A stretch of DNA of 64,000 nucleotides from Henriciella sp045287255 (GTDB lineage: Bacteria; Pseudomonadota; Alphaproteobacteria; Caulobacterales; Hyphomonadaceae). This document shows, piece after piece, positions 43,829-53,700 of this stretch. How positions within the stretch are numbered: position 1 is the stretch's first letter; each line of letters starts with the position of its first letter. The position numbers and the translations under genes are program-made. The notes beneath the pieces were generated by a model, which was given only the letters and a program-made list of their open reading frames with translations, was not told the DNA's origin and searched no databases. The DNA is taken from NCBI RefSeq assembly GCF_045287255.1, contig NZ_CP137142.1:1550001-1614000 (forward strand). The letters run 5' to 3'.

Positions 43829-45741
43829 TGCGCCAGACCGATATGGAGGCCATTGCCGCCGATGTGGCCGGATACCTCGAAACCCACGAGAACAAGTCCC
43901 TGCTCCGCTTCATCACGTGCGGCAGCGTGGATGATGGCAAGTCGACCCTGATCGGGCGGCTGCTCTATGATTCCAAACTGATCTATGAGGATCAGCTCGC
44001 CGCGTTGGAGGCCGATTCCAAACGCTCTGGCACACAGGGCGAGAATATCGATTTTGCCTTGCTCGTTGATGGGCTCGCAGCAGAGCGCGAACAAGGCATC
44101 ACGATTGATGTTGCCTACCGCTTCTTCTCAACCGACAAACGCAAATTTATTGTCGCCGATACGCCCGGACATGAGCAATACACGCGGAATATGGCGACCG
44201 GAGCCTCGACAGCGGATGTTGCTATTCTGATGATTGATGCCCGCAAGGGCATCCTGACCCAGACCCGTCGTCATAGCTTCATCGTATCAAGTCTCGGCAT
44301 TCGCAATCTGGTCCTCGCCATCAACAAGATGGACCTGGTCGATTATGATGAGGCGGTCTTCAAGCAGATTGAGGCCGACTTTGCAGAGTTTGCCAAAAGC
44401 CTTGGCAAAGACCTTAACATTACGCCGATCCCGATGTCGGCGCTTGCCGGGGATAATATTACCGAACCCAAAGGGAATACGGACTGGTATACCGGACCAA
44501 GCCTGATCGACTATCTCGAAACGGTTCCGGTTGGTGATCGGCGCGATAAAGGCCCATTCCGCATGCCCGTGCAGTGGGTCAATCGCCCCAATCTCGACTT
44601 TCGTGGCTTCTCAGGAACCGTTGTTTCCGGTCACGTGAAACCCGGCGATGCTATACGTGTTACACCCGGTGGACAGGAAGCGATTGTTGAGCGGATCGTC
44701 GTACAGGGTGGTGATCTGCCAGAAGCCATTCCGGGCCAGTCGATTACGCTGACACTGGATCGGGAAATCGACATTTCGCGAGGTGATGTGCTCTCCACAA
44801 AAGATGCCCCTGCCGAAGCCTCTGATCAGTTTCAGGCCCGCATCCTGTGGATGTCAGATAAGCCCATGCTGCCGGGCCGACGCTATCTGGTGAAGCTTGG
44901 CACAAATGTTGTTCCCGCCACAGTCAACACACCTAAATACGGCATTGATATCAATACACTGGCAGAGAAACCCGCAAAAACGCTAGAGCTGAATGAGATT
45001 GGCGTCACGACGCTCTCACTCGACAAGCCGGTTGCGTTTGACCCCTATGACAGCGTGCAGGAAATGGGCGGCTTCATCCTGATTGATCGCCTGACCAATG
45101 ATACAGTTGGCATGGGCCTGATCGACTTCGCCCTGCGCCGTGCCAGCAATATCCACTGGCAAGCCATGGATGTGGATCGCGCCGCCCTCGCCGACCAGAA
45201 GGCCCAGAAACCAGCGGTGCTCTGGTTCACGGGTCTGTCTGGATCAGGCAAATCGACCATTGCCAATGCCTTGCAGCAAAAGCTGTTCGCGCGATCCAAG
45301 CACACATTCCTGCTTGATGGCGACAATGTCCGCCATGGTCTGAACCGTGATCTTGGCTTTACCGATGCGGACCGCGTGGAAAACATCCGCCGCGTGGCCA
45401 ATGTTGCCAAGCTGATGAGTGATGCTGGCTTGATCACGCTGGTCAGCTTCATTTCACCCTTCCGGTCTGAGCGTCGCATGGCGCGCAACCTGATGGCAGA
45501 GGGCGAGTATGTGGAAATCTTTGTTGATACCCCTCTGGACGTTGCCGAAGAACGCGACGTCAAAGGCCTCTACAAGAAAGCCCGCGCGGGTGAGATCAAG
45601 AACTTCACCGGGATCGATAGCCCGTATGAAGCGCCACACAATCCGGAAATCACCATTAACACGGTAGATCAAAGCCCCAAAGACGCCGCCGACCAGATCA
45701 TCCTCTGGCTGGAACAGAATGGTTTCCTACAGGGCGCGTAA
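43828..45741 (+). CDS. cysNC: CysN-CysC fusion: ATP sulfurylase large subunit with APS kinase
   Basis: 637 residues. The first 440 are an EF-Tu-like GTPase (GSVDDGKSTLIGRLLYD, DTPGHEQYTRNM, NKMDLVDYD), the last ~190 an APS kinase (GLSGSGKSTIANAL, LDGDNVRHGLNRDLGF, VFISPFR-like VSFISPFRSERRMAR). With CysD it turns sulfate into PAPS. This fused NodQ-like form is common in alphaproteobacteria. No cysH or cysIJ is near, so PAPS may feed either reduction or sulfotransfer. A terminator follows. Confidence 0.96.
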   Translation: MRQTDMEAIAADVAGYLETHENKSLLRFITCGSVDDGKSTLIGRLLYDSKLIYEDQLAALEADSKRSGTQGENIDFALLVDGLAAEREQGITIDVAYRFFSTDKRKFIVADTPGHEQYTRNMATGASTADVAILMIDARKGILTQTRRHSFIVSSLGIRNLVLAINKMDLVDYDEAVFKQIEADFAEFAKSLGKDLNITPIPMSALAGDNITEPKGNTDWYTGPSLIDYLETVPVGDRRDKGPFRMPVQWVNRPNLDFRGFSGTVVSGHVKPGDAIRVTPGGQEAIVERIVVQGGDLPEAIPGQSITLTLDREIDISRGDVLSTKDAPAEASDQFQARILWMSDKPMLPGRRYLVKLGTNVVPATVNTPKYGIDINTLAEKPAKTLELNEIGVTTLSLDKPVAFDPYDSVQEMGGFILIDRLTNDTVGMGLIDFALRRASNIHWQAMDVDRAALADQKAQKPAVLWFTGLSGSGKSTIANALQQKLFARSKHTFLLDGDNVRHGLNRDLGFTDADRVENIRRVANVAKLMSDAGLITLVSFISPFRSERRMARNLMAEGEYVEIFVDTPLDVAEERDVKGLYKKARAGEIKNFTGIDSPYEAPHNPEITINTVDQSPKDAADQIILWLEQNGFLQGA

Positions 45742-45744
45742 GAG

Positions 45745-45776
45745 AAAACCCCAGACCGCAATAATCCGGGGTTTTT
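45745..45776 (+). terminator. Intrinsic terminator after cysNC
   Basis: AAACCCC and GGGGTTT arms around about 15 bases, followed by five T. Ends the cysD-cysNC transcript. Confidence 0.8.
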
Positions 45777-45786
45777 CGTTTATCTA

Positions 45787-45818
45787 TAGGGCTTTCCCTT
45801 ATTTAAGGGGAAACCCTA
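45787..45818. repeat. Inverted repeat downstream of cysNC
   Basis: TAGGGCTTTCCCTTA and TAAGGGGAAACCCTA form a 15-base stem with 13 pairs plus one wobble and a two-base centre. It lies between the cysNC terminator and the lipoprotein gene. Could be a second terminator (for opposite transcripts), a REP-like element or an operator. Confidence 0.5.
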
Positions 45819-45853
45819 CCTCCACATTATTTGCCGAACAGATATTTGACATG

Positions 45854-45878
45854 CATCACGCCACTCAAAGGCGTGATG
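45854..45878 (+). promoter_or_regulatory. Perfect hairpin upstream of the AT-rich lipoprotein gene
   Basis: CATCACGCC and GGCGTGATG pair perfectly (9 bp) around a seven-base loop, 12 bases before the ATG at 45891. No T run follows. If transcribed it would sit just before the ribosome site. Confidence 0.5.
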
Positions 45879-45890
45879 TTGCAAGATGCA

Positions 45891-46577
45891 ATGGATAATC
45901 ATTTGAAGCATTTATACAGCATTAGCGTGCTCGCGGTTTTAATCGGTTGCACAATCAATGGCACAGAAAGTACCCCAAAAAGTGATAGCAAGAATGGTTG
46001 TCGAACTGTTTATCAAAGCATCTACCAACCACCTGTCGTTGCTGGACAAGCAGGCACAATGATCCGAGTTCCAGTTGGGGAGGAATGCGACAGCTCTGAA
46101 AGTAGCAAGACGTCTACCTCAAACGCACTGCAAGCTCCACTCATTACACACCAGATAAATGTAGCGCAGAGGGAAAGCATAAGCGCTCTCAGCGAACACT
46201 ATGGCACAGACTTTGATTGCGTTTTTGAAGACAGGGGCCGCAAAGCATTAGACGCCGTGGAATGCGCGAAGCGGACTGGCAATGATTTATGCTGGCAAGG
46301 ACAGTTCAGGGACGGAAAGCTGGATAACAGACCTATTTGCTTCTCAACACCGATGACCGCCAAATTGATTGATACAACAATGGTGACTTTGGGACCTACT
46401 GAGAAACACCTGCTGCAGTCCTGGAGAATATGGGAGACGGGCACTTCCAAGCCTGTTGTTTACAATAGCCTATTTGTAAATTTCTACGATCAAGGCTGGG
46501 AGCTAAAATCTGGAGGATTTGGTGATCCTCCAGATAGTCTTGCTGTACACTATGCTCCTCTATTGGCGCGCTTCTGA
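45891..46577 (+). CDS. AT-rich putative lipoprotein, unknown family
   Basis: 228 residues. A lipoprotein signal is visible (HLYSISVLAVLIGC; lipobox LIGC) followed by a Ser/Thr/Lys-rich linker and a domain with several cysteines (CRTVYQ, ECDSSES, DFDCVFEDRG, VECAKRTGNDLCWQG, RPICFS) that could make disulfides. I do not recognise it. Base composition is clearly more AT-rich than cysNC and acs. ATG at 45891 is chosen over an in-frame start at 45831 because the signal peptide begins there. Two inverted repeats lie directly upstream. Confidence 0.7.
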   Translation: MDNHLKHLYSISVLAVLIGCTINGTESTPKSDSKNGCRTVYQSIYQPPVVAGQAGTMIRVPVGEECDSSESSKTSTSNALQAPLITHQINVAQRESISALSEHYGTDFDCVFEDRGRKALDAVECAKRTGNDLCWQGQFRDGKLDNRPICFSTPMTAKLIDTTMVTLGPTEKHLLQSWRIWETGTSKPVVYNSLFVNFYDQGWELKSGGFGDPPDSLAVHYAPLLARF

Positions 46578-46613
46578 GTGCTTCTAATCACCCAGTCCTT
46601 CGCTTGGGAGCAC

Positions 46614-48575
46614 TTACCGATTCTGGCGGTTCTCGATCAAGTCGTCGACCACTTCAGGTTCGGCCAATGTGCTGGTATCGCCGAGATTGTCGTAACTGTT
46701 CTCGGCAATCTTGCGCAGGATACGGCGCATGATCTTCCCTGAGCGCGTCTTTGGCAGCCCGCCCGCAAACTGGATCAGGTCTGGTGAAGCAATCGGGCCG
46801 ATCTCCGCGCGCACCCATTTGACCAGATCTTTCTTGATCTCGTCCGTGGGTTCAGTGCCCGCCAGCAGCGTGACATAGGCATAGATGCCCTGCCCTTTAA
46901 TGTCGTGGGGATAACCAACCACGGCAGCTTCTGACACAAGGTCATGGGCGACCAATGCGCTTTCGACTTCAGCGGTGCCCATACGATGACCAGAGACATT
47001 GATGACATCATCAACACGGCCTGTGATCCAGTAGAAGCCATCGCTATCGCGGCGGCAGCCATCACCAGTGAAATAGGTACCCGGATAGGCGCTGAAATAG
47101 GTATCAATGAAGCGTTGGTGGTCGCCATACACGGTGCGCATCTGACCCGGCCAGCTATCGGTGATGATCAGGTTGCCTTCGGTCGCGCCCGTGAGCTCGC
47201 CGCCCTCAGCGTCAACCAGCTTGGGCTGAATGCCAAAGAAAGGATGGCTTGCAGCGCCCGGCTTTTGCGCCGTCGCGCCTGGCAGGGGCACCATCAAGGT
47301 CGCGCCTGTTTCGGTTTGCCAATAGGTATCGACGATCGGGCAGCGCTGTTCCCCCACGACATTATAGTACCATTCCCAGGCTTCCGGATTGATCGGCTCA
47401 CCGACCGAACCGAGCAAGCGAATAGAGCTGCGATCGGTGGCTTTGACCGGACCATCGCCTTCGCGCATCAGGGCACGGATCGCGGTTGGTGCGGTGTAGA
47501 AGATCGTCACCTTATGCTTGTCACAGGCGTGCCAGAAACGGCTGGCATCTGGATAGCTCGGCACACCTTCAAACATCATCGTCGTCGCGCCATTCGCAAG
47601 CGGGCCATAGACAATATAGGTATGCCCGGTGACCCAGCCGACATCAGCGGTACACCAGAAGACGTCATCTTCTTTGAGGTCAAAGACATATTCATGTGTC
47701 ATGGACGCCCAGACGAGATAGCCGCCTGTTGTGTGCAGAACGCCTTTTGGCTTTCCGGTTGACCCAGATGTGTAGAGGATGAAGAGCGGGTCTTCAGCAT
47801 TCATCGGCTCTGGATCACAGAACTCATCGACACCTTGCGCAGCCTCGTGCCACCAGACATCGCGGCTGCCTTTCATTGGCACTTCATTGCCTGTGTTTTC
47901 CACCACCAGAACCTTGGTCAGACCTGGCGCATGTTTAGCGGCTTCATCGACATTCTTCTTGAGCGGGACAAGACGTCCACCGCGACGGCCTTCATCGGCA
48001 GTAATGACAATGCTGGAATCACAATCATTGATCCGCTGCGCCAGCGCTTCGGGCGAAAAGCCGCCAAAGACAACGCTATGTACCGCGCCAATCCGCGAAC
48101 AGGCGAGCATCGCGTAAGCGGCCTCAATGATCATTGGCAGATAGATCGTAACCCGGTCGCCTTTCTTGACGCCCAGCTTCTTCAGAACATTGGCAAAGCG
48201 GCAGACCCGCTCATGCAGCTCGGTATAGGTGACAGAAAGGTCGTGATCAGGGTGGTCCCCCTCCCAGATGATCGCGGTCTTATCGCCGCGGGTTTCCAGA
48301 TGGCGATCAATACAATTGTAGGAGACGTTCAGAACGCCATCAGAATACCACTTCACATGCAGGTCTGATTTATCCCAGCTGACATCCTTGACGGTGGTGT
48401 ATGGCTTAAACCAATCAAGGCGCTGCCCATGCTCGCCCCAAAAGGCTTCCGGGTCGGCAATCGACGCGGCATACATCGACTTGTATTGCTCGGGCGTCAG
48501 ATTTGCTTTCGCCGCAAAGGCCGACGGGACCTCATAGACAGGATCATCAGACATATTCATTTCTCCATCGGCCAT
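46614..48575 (-). CDS. acs: Acetyl-CoA synthetase
   Basis: 653-residue AMP-forming acetate:CoA ligase, the standard length. Core motifs YTSGSTGKPKG, VVGEQRCPIVDTYWQTETGA, ITGRVDDVINVSGHRMGTAEVE and the acetylatable lysine in LPKTRSGKIMRRILRK are present. It activates acetate to acetyl-CoA. ATG at 48575 with AGGGGAT upstream. It lies 24 bases after a DcaP-like porin, and the adjacent regulators and symporter make an acetate-use island. Confidence 0.97.
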   Translation of the reverse strand: MADGEMNMSDDPVYEVPSAFAAKANLTPEQYKSMYAASIADPEAFWGEHGQRLDWFKPYTTVKDVSWDKSDLHVKWYSDGVLNVSYNCIDRHLETRGDKTAIIWEGDHPDHDLSVTYTELHERVCRFANVLKKLGVKKGDRVTIYLPMIIEAAYAMLACSRIGAVHSVVFGGFSPEALAQRINDCDSSIVITADEGRRGGRLVPLKKNVDEAAKHAPGLTKVLVVENTGNEVPMKGSRDVWWHEAAQGVDEFCDPEPMNAEDPLFILYTSGSTGKPKGVLHTTGGYLVWASMTHEYVFDLKEDDVFWCTADVGWVTGHTYIVYGPLANGATTMMFEGVPSYPDASRFWHACDKHKVTIFYTAPTAIRALMREGDGPVKATDRSSIRLLGSVGEPINPEAWEWYYNVVGEQRCPIVDTYWQTETGATLMVPLPGATAQKPGAASHPFFGIQPKLVDAEGGELTGATEGNLIITDSWPGQMRTVYGDHQRFIDTYFSAYPGTYFTGDGCRRDSDGFYWITGRVDDVINVSGHRMGTAEVESALVAHDLVSEAAVVGYPHDIKGQGIYAYVTLLAGTEPTDEIKKDLVKWVRAEIGPIASPDLIQFAGGLPKTRSGKIMRRILRKIAENSYDNLGDTSTLAEPEVVDDLIENRQNR

Positions 48576-48599
48576 TTGCTTTATCCCCTGAAGGTTAGA

Positions 48600-49895
48600 T
48601 TAGAATCCATACTTGGTCGAGAAGGTCAGCCTCGTGAAATCGCCCTCAAGGCCGCTTTCAAGTTCCCGCACGCCATACATGAGCTCAGTTCCAAGCGTGA
48701 CTTTCGGGGCGATATCCCAAAGGACCGCGCCATAGGCCGACTGAACAGATTTGTTCACAGCCCCGCCAAGATAATCGGGATTGTCGACGAACAGACCGGA
48801 ATATCCCAGATTGAACCGCGCGGTATCACCGAATGGATGACGCCAGGCGACATGTCCGCCATAGCTCGCAATCGCTTCAAGATCGCCATTCGGGTCGAGC
48901 GCTGTGGCGCGGCTGGCGGCCAGGCCAATATACCGGCCAAGACCTTCACCGCCTGTCAAACCAAAGCGAATATCGTCTTTCTCACCGACTTTGACCCGCC
49001 CTGAAACACTCAGACCATAGCCGAAGACTTCATCTTCTGTTGTGCCGAAGTCAGCGCGCAATTGCCGGGCAATCGCCGCCACGGAGACATTGCCGAAGTC
49101 ACCTTTGAAATTATAGCGACCCACAACATCTGGCAGCAGATTGTCATCCACCGAACCGAAATTCAGGCTGGTCGTATTCGGGTTCTCTAACGCGAATTGC
49201 CAATTCCCATTAGTATAGCGGATCTGTGCCTGACGAACGAAGACCATGCCATCAGATAGAGCCAGGAAGCTGGCGCTTTCCGGGATGGCCGATGTGTTCT
49301 GGAAGGTCGACCATTCTTGACCCACACGCCAGCCCTTGTAATCGACATAAGCACGGCGCAGGCGTGGTGAGTAGGAGTTGGAAACCAGTTCATTGCCTTG
49401 GGCTGAACCAAGGAAGTCCAGCTCCAGATAGCCTGTCACCTGATTATCGCCGACGGGCTTTTGCGCCGTTACCGCAAACCGTGAAGCCTGCGCTGTCAGG
49501 TCGGTAACGCTATACTCATCGCCGCCAATCGGGGTCGCACTTGGGATATAGAAATCACGCGCAATCGAGTTTGAGCCAACCTGGCCATCGCTGAAGCTTG
49601 TGGCATGCGCATCAACATCGATGAATCCACTGAGCTTAAACGTTGTATCACCGACCATGAAGCCGCTGGTTGTTGTCACAGGGCGATCCGTGGCTTCGGC
49701 CTTGGCCACGCTTTCAATCCGGACAATATCTTGATCTGTTTGCGCTTTTTCGGCTGCTAGCTCGCTTTTTAACTCTGCAACCATGGCTTCAAGCGCAGCA
49801 ATACGCTCTTCAACGCTCTGCTCTTGCGCCGCCGCTGTTTGCAAGGCCAGTGCCGCAACACCGGCAAGCATCGTGTGCTTCAAGTAGGCTTTCAT
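48600..49895 (-). CDS. DcaP-like trimeric outer-membrane porin
   Basis: 431 residues. Signal peptide MKAYLKHTMLAGVAALALQTAAAQ, a coiled coil of about 35 residues (ERIAALEAMVAELKSELAAEK), and then a beta barrel with FKLSGFIDVDAHATSF and a terminal phenylalanine (TFSTKYGF) as needed for BAM recognition. DcaP proteins are trimeric porins for dicarboxylates and similar small acids. Operon position ahead of acs suggests that it admits acetate or related acids through the outer membrane. No paired strand-counting was possible by eye. Confidence 0.88.
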   Translation of the reverse strand: MKAYLKHTMLAGVAALALQTAAAQEQSVEERIAALEAMVAELKSELAAEKAQTDQDIVRIESVAKAEATDRPVTTTSGFMVGDTTFKLSGFIDVDAHATSFSDGQVGSNSIARDFYIPSATPIGGDEYSVTDLTAQASRFAVTAQKPVGDNQVTGYLELDFLGSAQGNELVSNSYSPRLRRAYVDYKGWRVGQEWSTFQNTSAIPESASFLALSDGMVFVRQAQIRYTNGNWQFALENPNTTSLNFGSVDDNLLPDVVGRYNFKGDFGNVSVAAIARQLRADFGTTEDEVFGYGLSVSGRVKVGEKDDIRFGLTGGEGLGRYIGLAASRATALDPNGDLEAIASYGGHVAWRHPFGDTARFNLGYSGLFVDNPDYLGGAVNKSVQSAYGAVLWDIAPKVTLGTELMYGVRELESGLEGDFTRLTFSTKYGF

Positions 49896-50032
49896 CGTTA
49901 TTCCTCCCCGATGATATTTTTCTTATGGGAGAAGTATCAGCGACGGGGCCTCAAGCCGCTATTGGCCATTGGTGCTAATCCCTTGGTCGCATAGACTTTT
50001 TTACGATCTGGCCGACACCGTGAATCAAGGCT

Positions 50033-50044
50033 AGACTTTAGTTC
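50033..50044. promoter_or_regulatory. Candidate acetate-regulon operator, divergent dcaP/crbR gap
   Basis: AGACTTTAGTTC differs in two positions from the inverse of AGACTAAAGTCT at 56952. It lies 46 bases before the response-regulator gene; a weaker half-site (AAAAAGTCTA on minus) lies near 49992, about 100 bases before dcaP. Confidence 0.3.
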
Positions 50045-50089
50045 AATACAGATCCGGTATAGAAAAATAATCGGACGTGGGAGGACAAT

Positions 50090-50725
50090 ATGCAAAAGGC
50101 GCCAAAGGCTCTGATCGTTGACGATCATCCACTTTTCAGAGACGCATTAGAAACCGCTTTGCGCGAAGCCTTTGGCAATCATGCAACGACCACGCATGCC
50201 AAGGATTTGACCAGTGCAGTGACAGCCCTTGAAGAGGATCCGCATGACTTGATCTTGCTGGATCTCAATCTGCCCGATGTCGATGGTTTTGATGGCCTGA
50301 CAAAGCTGAAGGCAAAGTTTGCCGACTGCCCAATCGTGATCGTCTCAGCGACCGAGGCTTCTGATGCCTTCCAACGCGCGCAAACCCTCGGTGCGGCGGG
50401 CTATATGCCCAAGAGTCTAGGGCTTGAGGAAATGGCTGCGGTGATGGTGACAGTAACCGATGGCGGAACATGGTTCCCGCCAAGCGCAGGGGATGCAGAC
50501 GAGAGCAACAAAGCCGAATTGGCGGAGCGCGTTGCCTCCCTGACGCCAGCACAGCAGCGTGTGCTGGCCGGCCTCTCAGACGGTCTTTTGAATAAACAGA
50601 TTGCTTATGAAATGGGTATTTCGATCGCCACGGTGAAAGCGCACATGACGGCAATCTTCCGAAAGCTCGGCGCGAATAACCGAACACAGGCGCTGCTCAT
50701 TTATAAGGAAGGGACAGCGCTCTAG
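50090..50725 (+). CDS. crbR: LuxR-type response regulator (CrbR-like)
   Basis: 211 residues. Receiver with DDHPLF, phospho-acceptor D58 in LILLDLNLPDVDG and lysine in YMPKS; C-terminal LuxR/NarL HTH (LTPAQQRVLAGLSDGLLNKQIAYEMGIS and TVKAHMTAIFRKL). In Vibrio and Pseudomonas CrbR with the SSS-type kinase CrbS activates acs; here the gene is next to such a kinase, acs and actP, so that role is likely. GGGAGGACAAT precedes the ATG. Convergent with the kinase gene, 7 bases apart. Confidence 0.88.
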   Translation: MQKAPKALIVDDHPLFRDALETALREAFGNHATTTHAKDLTSAVTALEEDPHDLILLDLNLPDVDGFDGLTKLKAKFADCPIVIVSATEASDAFQRAQTLGAAGYMPKSLGLEEMAAVMVTVTDGGTWFPPSAGDADESNKAELAERVASLTPAQQRVLAGLSDGLLNKQIAYEMGISIATVKAHMTAIFRKLGANNRTQALLIYKEGTAL

Positions 50726-50732
50726 CGGTGCC

Positions 50733-53700
50733 CTATTCTGCGGCTTGAGAAGGCTGCGACCTGATCGTCTCCAGAAAACGCCGTAAGGTTCCGGCGGCAA
50801 TCGGTTTGCCTTCGACCTTGACGCCTAAACTCTTCGCACGCTCATGCACGGCCTCAGCCCGATGTGCAGTAACCAGAATAGTCCGATCGACCAAACCTGA
50901 CTGGGTTTGGAAAGCCTCGATCAGATCAAGCCCCGTGCGGTCTGAATTGAGTTCATAATCGGCAACCATCGCATCAAAACTTTGTGTGGCAATCGCCTGA
51001 TCAAAAGCCTTTGGCGAAGACACAACTACCACATGACAATCCCAGGCCGAGAGGAGCATTTCCAGACTTTCAAGGATCGGCTTCTCATCATCGACGCAGA
51101 GAACACGAAGACCTTTCAAATGCACCGGAGCGCCTGCCATTGGATGCGCTTCCTGGCGAGGCTTTTGTGGCACTCGACGAACTCTTGGGACCTCAACCGA
51201 GAATACACTGCCCTTCCCGACTATCGAGCGAACCTTGATCTCTGTTTCCAACAACTCCGCAATCCGTTGCGCCACAGACAGGCCAAGGCCAGCGCCGCGC
51301 AGACCGAGATTATCCATGTCTTCAAATCGGCGGAACTCATCAAACAAATAAGGTAAGCGCTCTTCCGGAATCCCCGGCCCAGTATCCCAGACTTCCAGGC
51401 GAACATTATCGCCACGGGGCCGCGCCCCAACCAGAATCGCTCCACTCTGGGTATAGCGGCGCGCATTAGAGATAAAGTTCCGCAAGATACTCTTCAGAAA
51501 CTCAGGATCGGTTTCAACGATCAGGCGGCTTGGAACCAACCGAATTTCCAAACCAGCTTTCGTGGCCATGGGCTCGGCCTCATCGACCAGATCCTCTAGC
51601 AAGGGCCCAATCGGCAGATCGGTGAGGCCCGGTTTGATCGCGTCATGGTCGAGACGCGAAATATCCAGCAAGCCTTTCAGTAACTCATCCGCAGACTGGA
51701 TCGAGCGATCAGCCTTGGCCACGACATCGGCAATCTTGTCTGGATCGCCGCTGTTTGGTCCTTGCAAGGCCCCAAGGAAGAGCCGCGCCGCATTCAGCGG
51801 CTGCAACAGATCATGGCTGGCAGCCGCCAGAAACCGCGTCTTTGAGGCATTGGCGGCTTCGGCTTCCTGCCGGGCTGCATCGAGGGCGAGCGAGGCTTCA
51901 GAGAGTTCGCGCGTTCGCTCTTGTACCCTCGCCTCTAGTTGTTCATTGGCTTCGCGCAGGGCCGCCTCGCGGGCGCGATCTTCGGTAATGTCGGTGAATG
52001 TGGTAACATACCCCCCACCCGGCATGGGATGCCCCGTAATCCGAATAAAGCGCCCATCAGGATTCTGGCGCTCATAGACGTGTACGCTGCCCGCGCGCAT
52101 GAAGTCGATCCGGCGCTGGGCTTCTGCGGCTGGATCGCCATCAATCCAGCCCGACTGAAGATTATGGCCAATCAGTTCAGCGATCGGCTGACCCACCCGA
52201 ACGAGATCATCGGGATAATTAAACAGATCAACATAAGCTGTGTTCCAGGCCACAAGATGTTGCTCATGATCGACCACGCTGATCCCTTGCGAGATGTTCT
52301 CCAGCATGGATTGCAGCATATGGCGGTCAAACCGTTCTGCCCTTGTCTGCATATCCAGAATGGAAAGGATTTCCGGTAGCGCGACATCGACCCCGCCAAT
52401 TGCGGAGGTCATTACGACCCGAGCGGAGGAGGCCCCAAGCGCACTCGCAAGCAGCCGCTCTGTGCGTTGCACCAGACGCCAATCGGCAGGTTCATCGCCG
52501 CTCGCCAGAACGCCCGTCTCCTTCTCAAAGGCCGCAAAGGCATTCTCTACAGCATCTGGAGAAAGGAACCGCGCAGAGAGGGTCTTCAATCCGTTTGGGG
52601 AAACCGCTTCAATTGACGACAAGGCTGTATTGCTGGCGATGGAACGATCACCACCGCGTCCCGTAAAGGCGGCCGCCTGTACCCGATCACGCAGACGCTC
52701 TGCCACACGCATAGAGATAAAGACAAAAAGCAATGTGTTGAGGCCAAGGCTCCAGATCACGCCATGCGTCAACGGATCACCAAAGCTGAACCCAAACAGA
52801 GCATGCGGGTCGAGCAAAACGGGCACACTGGCCGCCATCATGTCATGACCAATCAAAGCTGGCAGGAACAGCGTGTAGGCCCAGACCAGAACACCGCAGC
52901 TCAATCCGAAAATCACACCCAGACGCTGGCCGCCGCGCCAATAAACTGCGCCGATCAAAGCCGGAGCAAACTGGACCGCCGCCGCAAAGGATAAAAGCCC
53001 GATACTGGCCAGCGCTTCACTGCCAGCAAACCGATAATAGAAATAGGCGAGCAGGATCAGCACAATCACCACGATCCGGCGCAAAGTCACCAATCGCGCG
53101 CCCGAGGCGCCGGTCACATCGGTAAAACGACCTGTCCGCATCAGAGTCGGTACGATCAAATCGTTCGTCACCATGGTTGAGAGCGCAACCGTCGAGACAA
53201 TCACCATGCCGGAAGCGGCCGAGAACCCACCAAGGAAGACCAGCATGGCAAGCATGCCATCCCCCTGAGAGAGTGGCAGCTGTAAAACATAGATGTCAGG
53301 GGAAGTTCCCGCGGGAAGCAGGCTGAGACCCGCCATTGTGATCGGAATCACTACGATGGTCGTGACAACGAGATAAAGCGGAAACATCCAGCGCGAGCGC
53401 GCATTATCGCGATCATTGCGGCGCTCTATCATCGCCACATGGAACTGGCGGGGCAAACAGATCATCGCGGCCATAGAAAGAAGCGTAATCGTCATGAAAC
53501 GCCCGGACAGGCCCTCAACAGCGAATGGCGATGGCGCAAGCTCCGGAGCCCCACCTCCAAAGCCTGTCAGCATCGTGACAGACAACGCACATACCGCAAT
53601 CAGGGCGACCAGCTTTACAATCGCCTCAAAAGCCAAGACCTGCATCAGGCCAGCATTGTGGCGGGTTGTATCGGCGTAGCGGGCGCCAAACAGGATGGCA

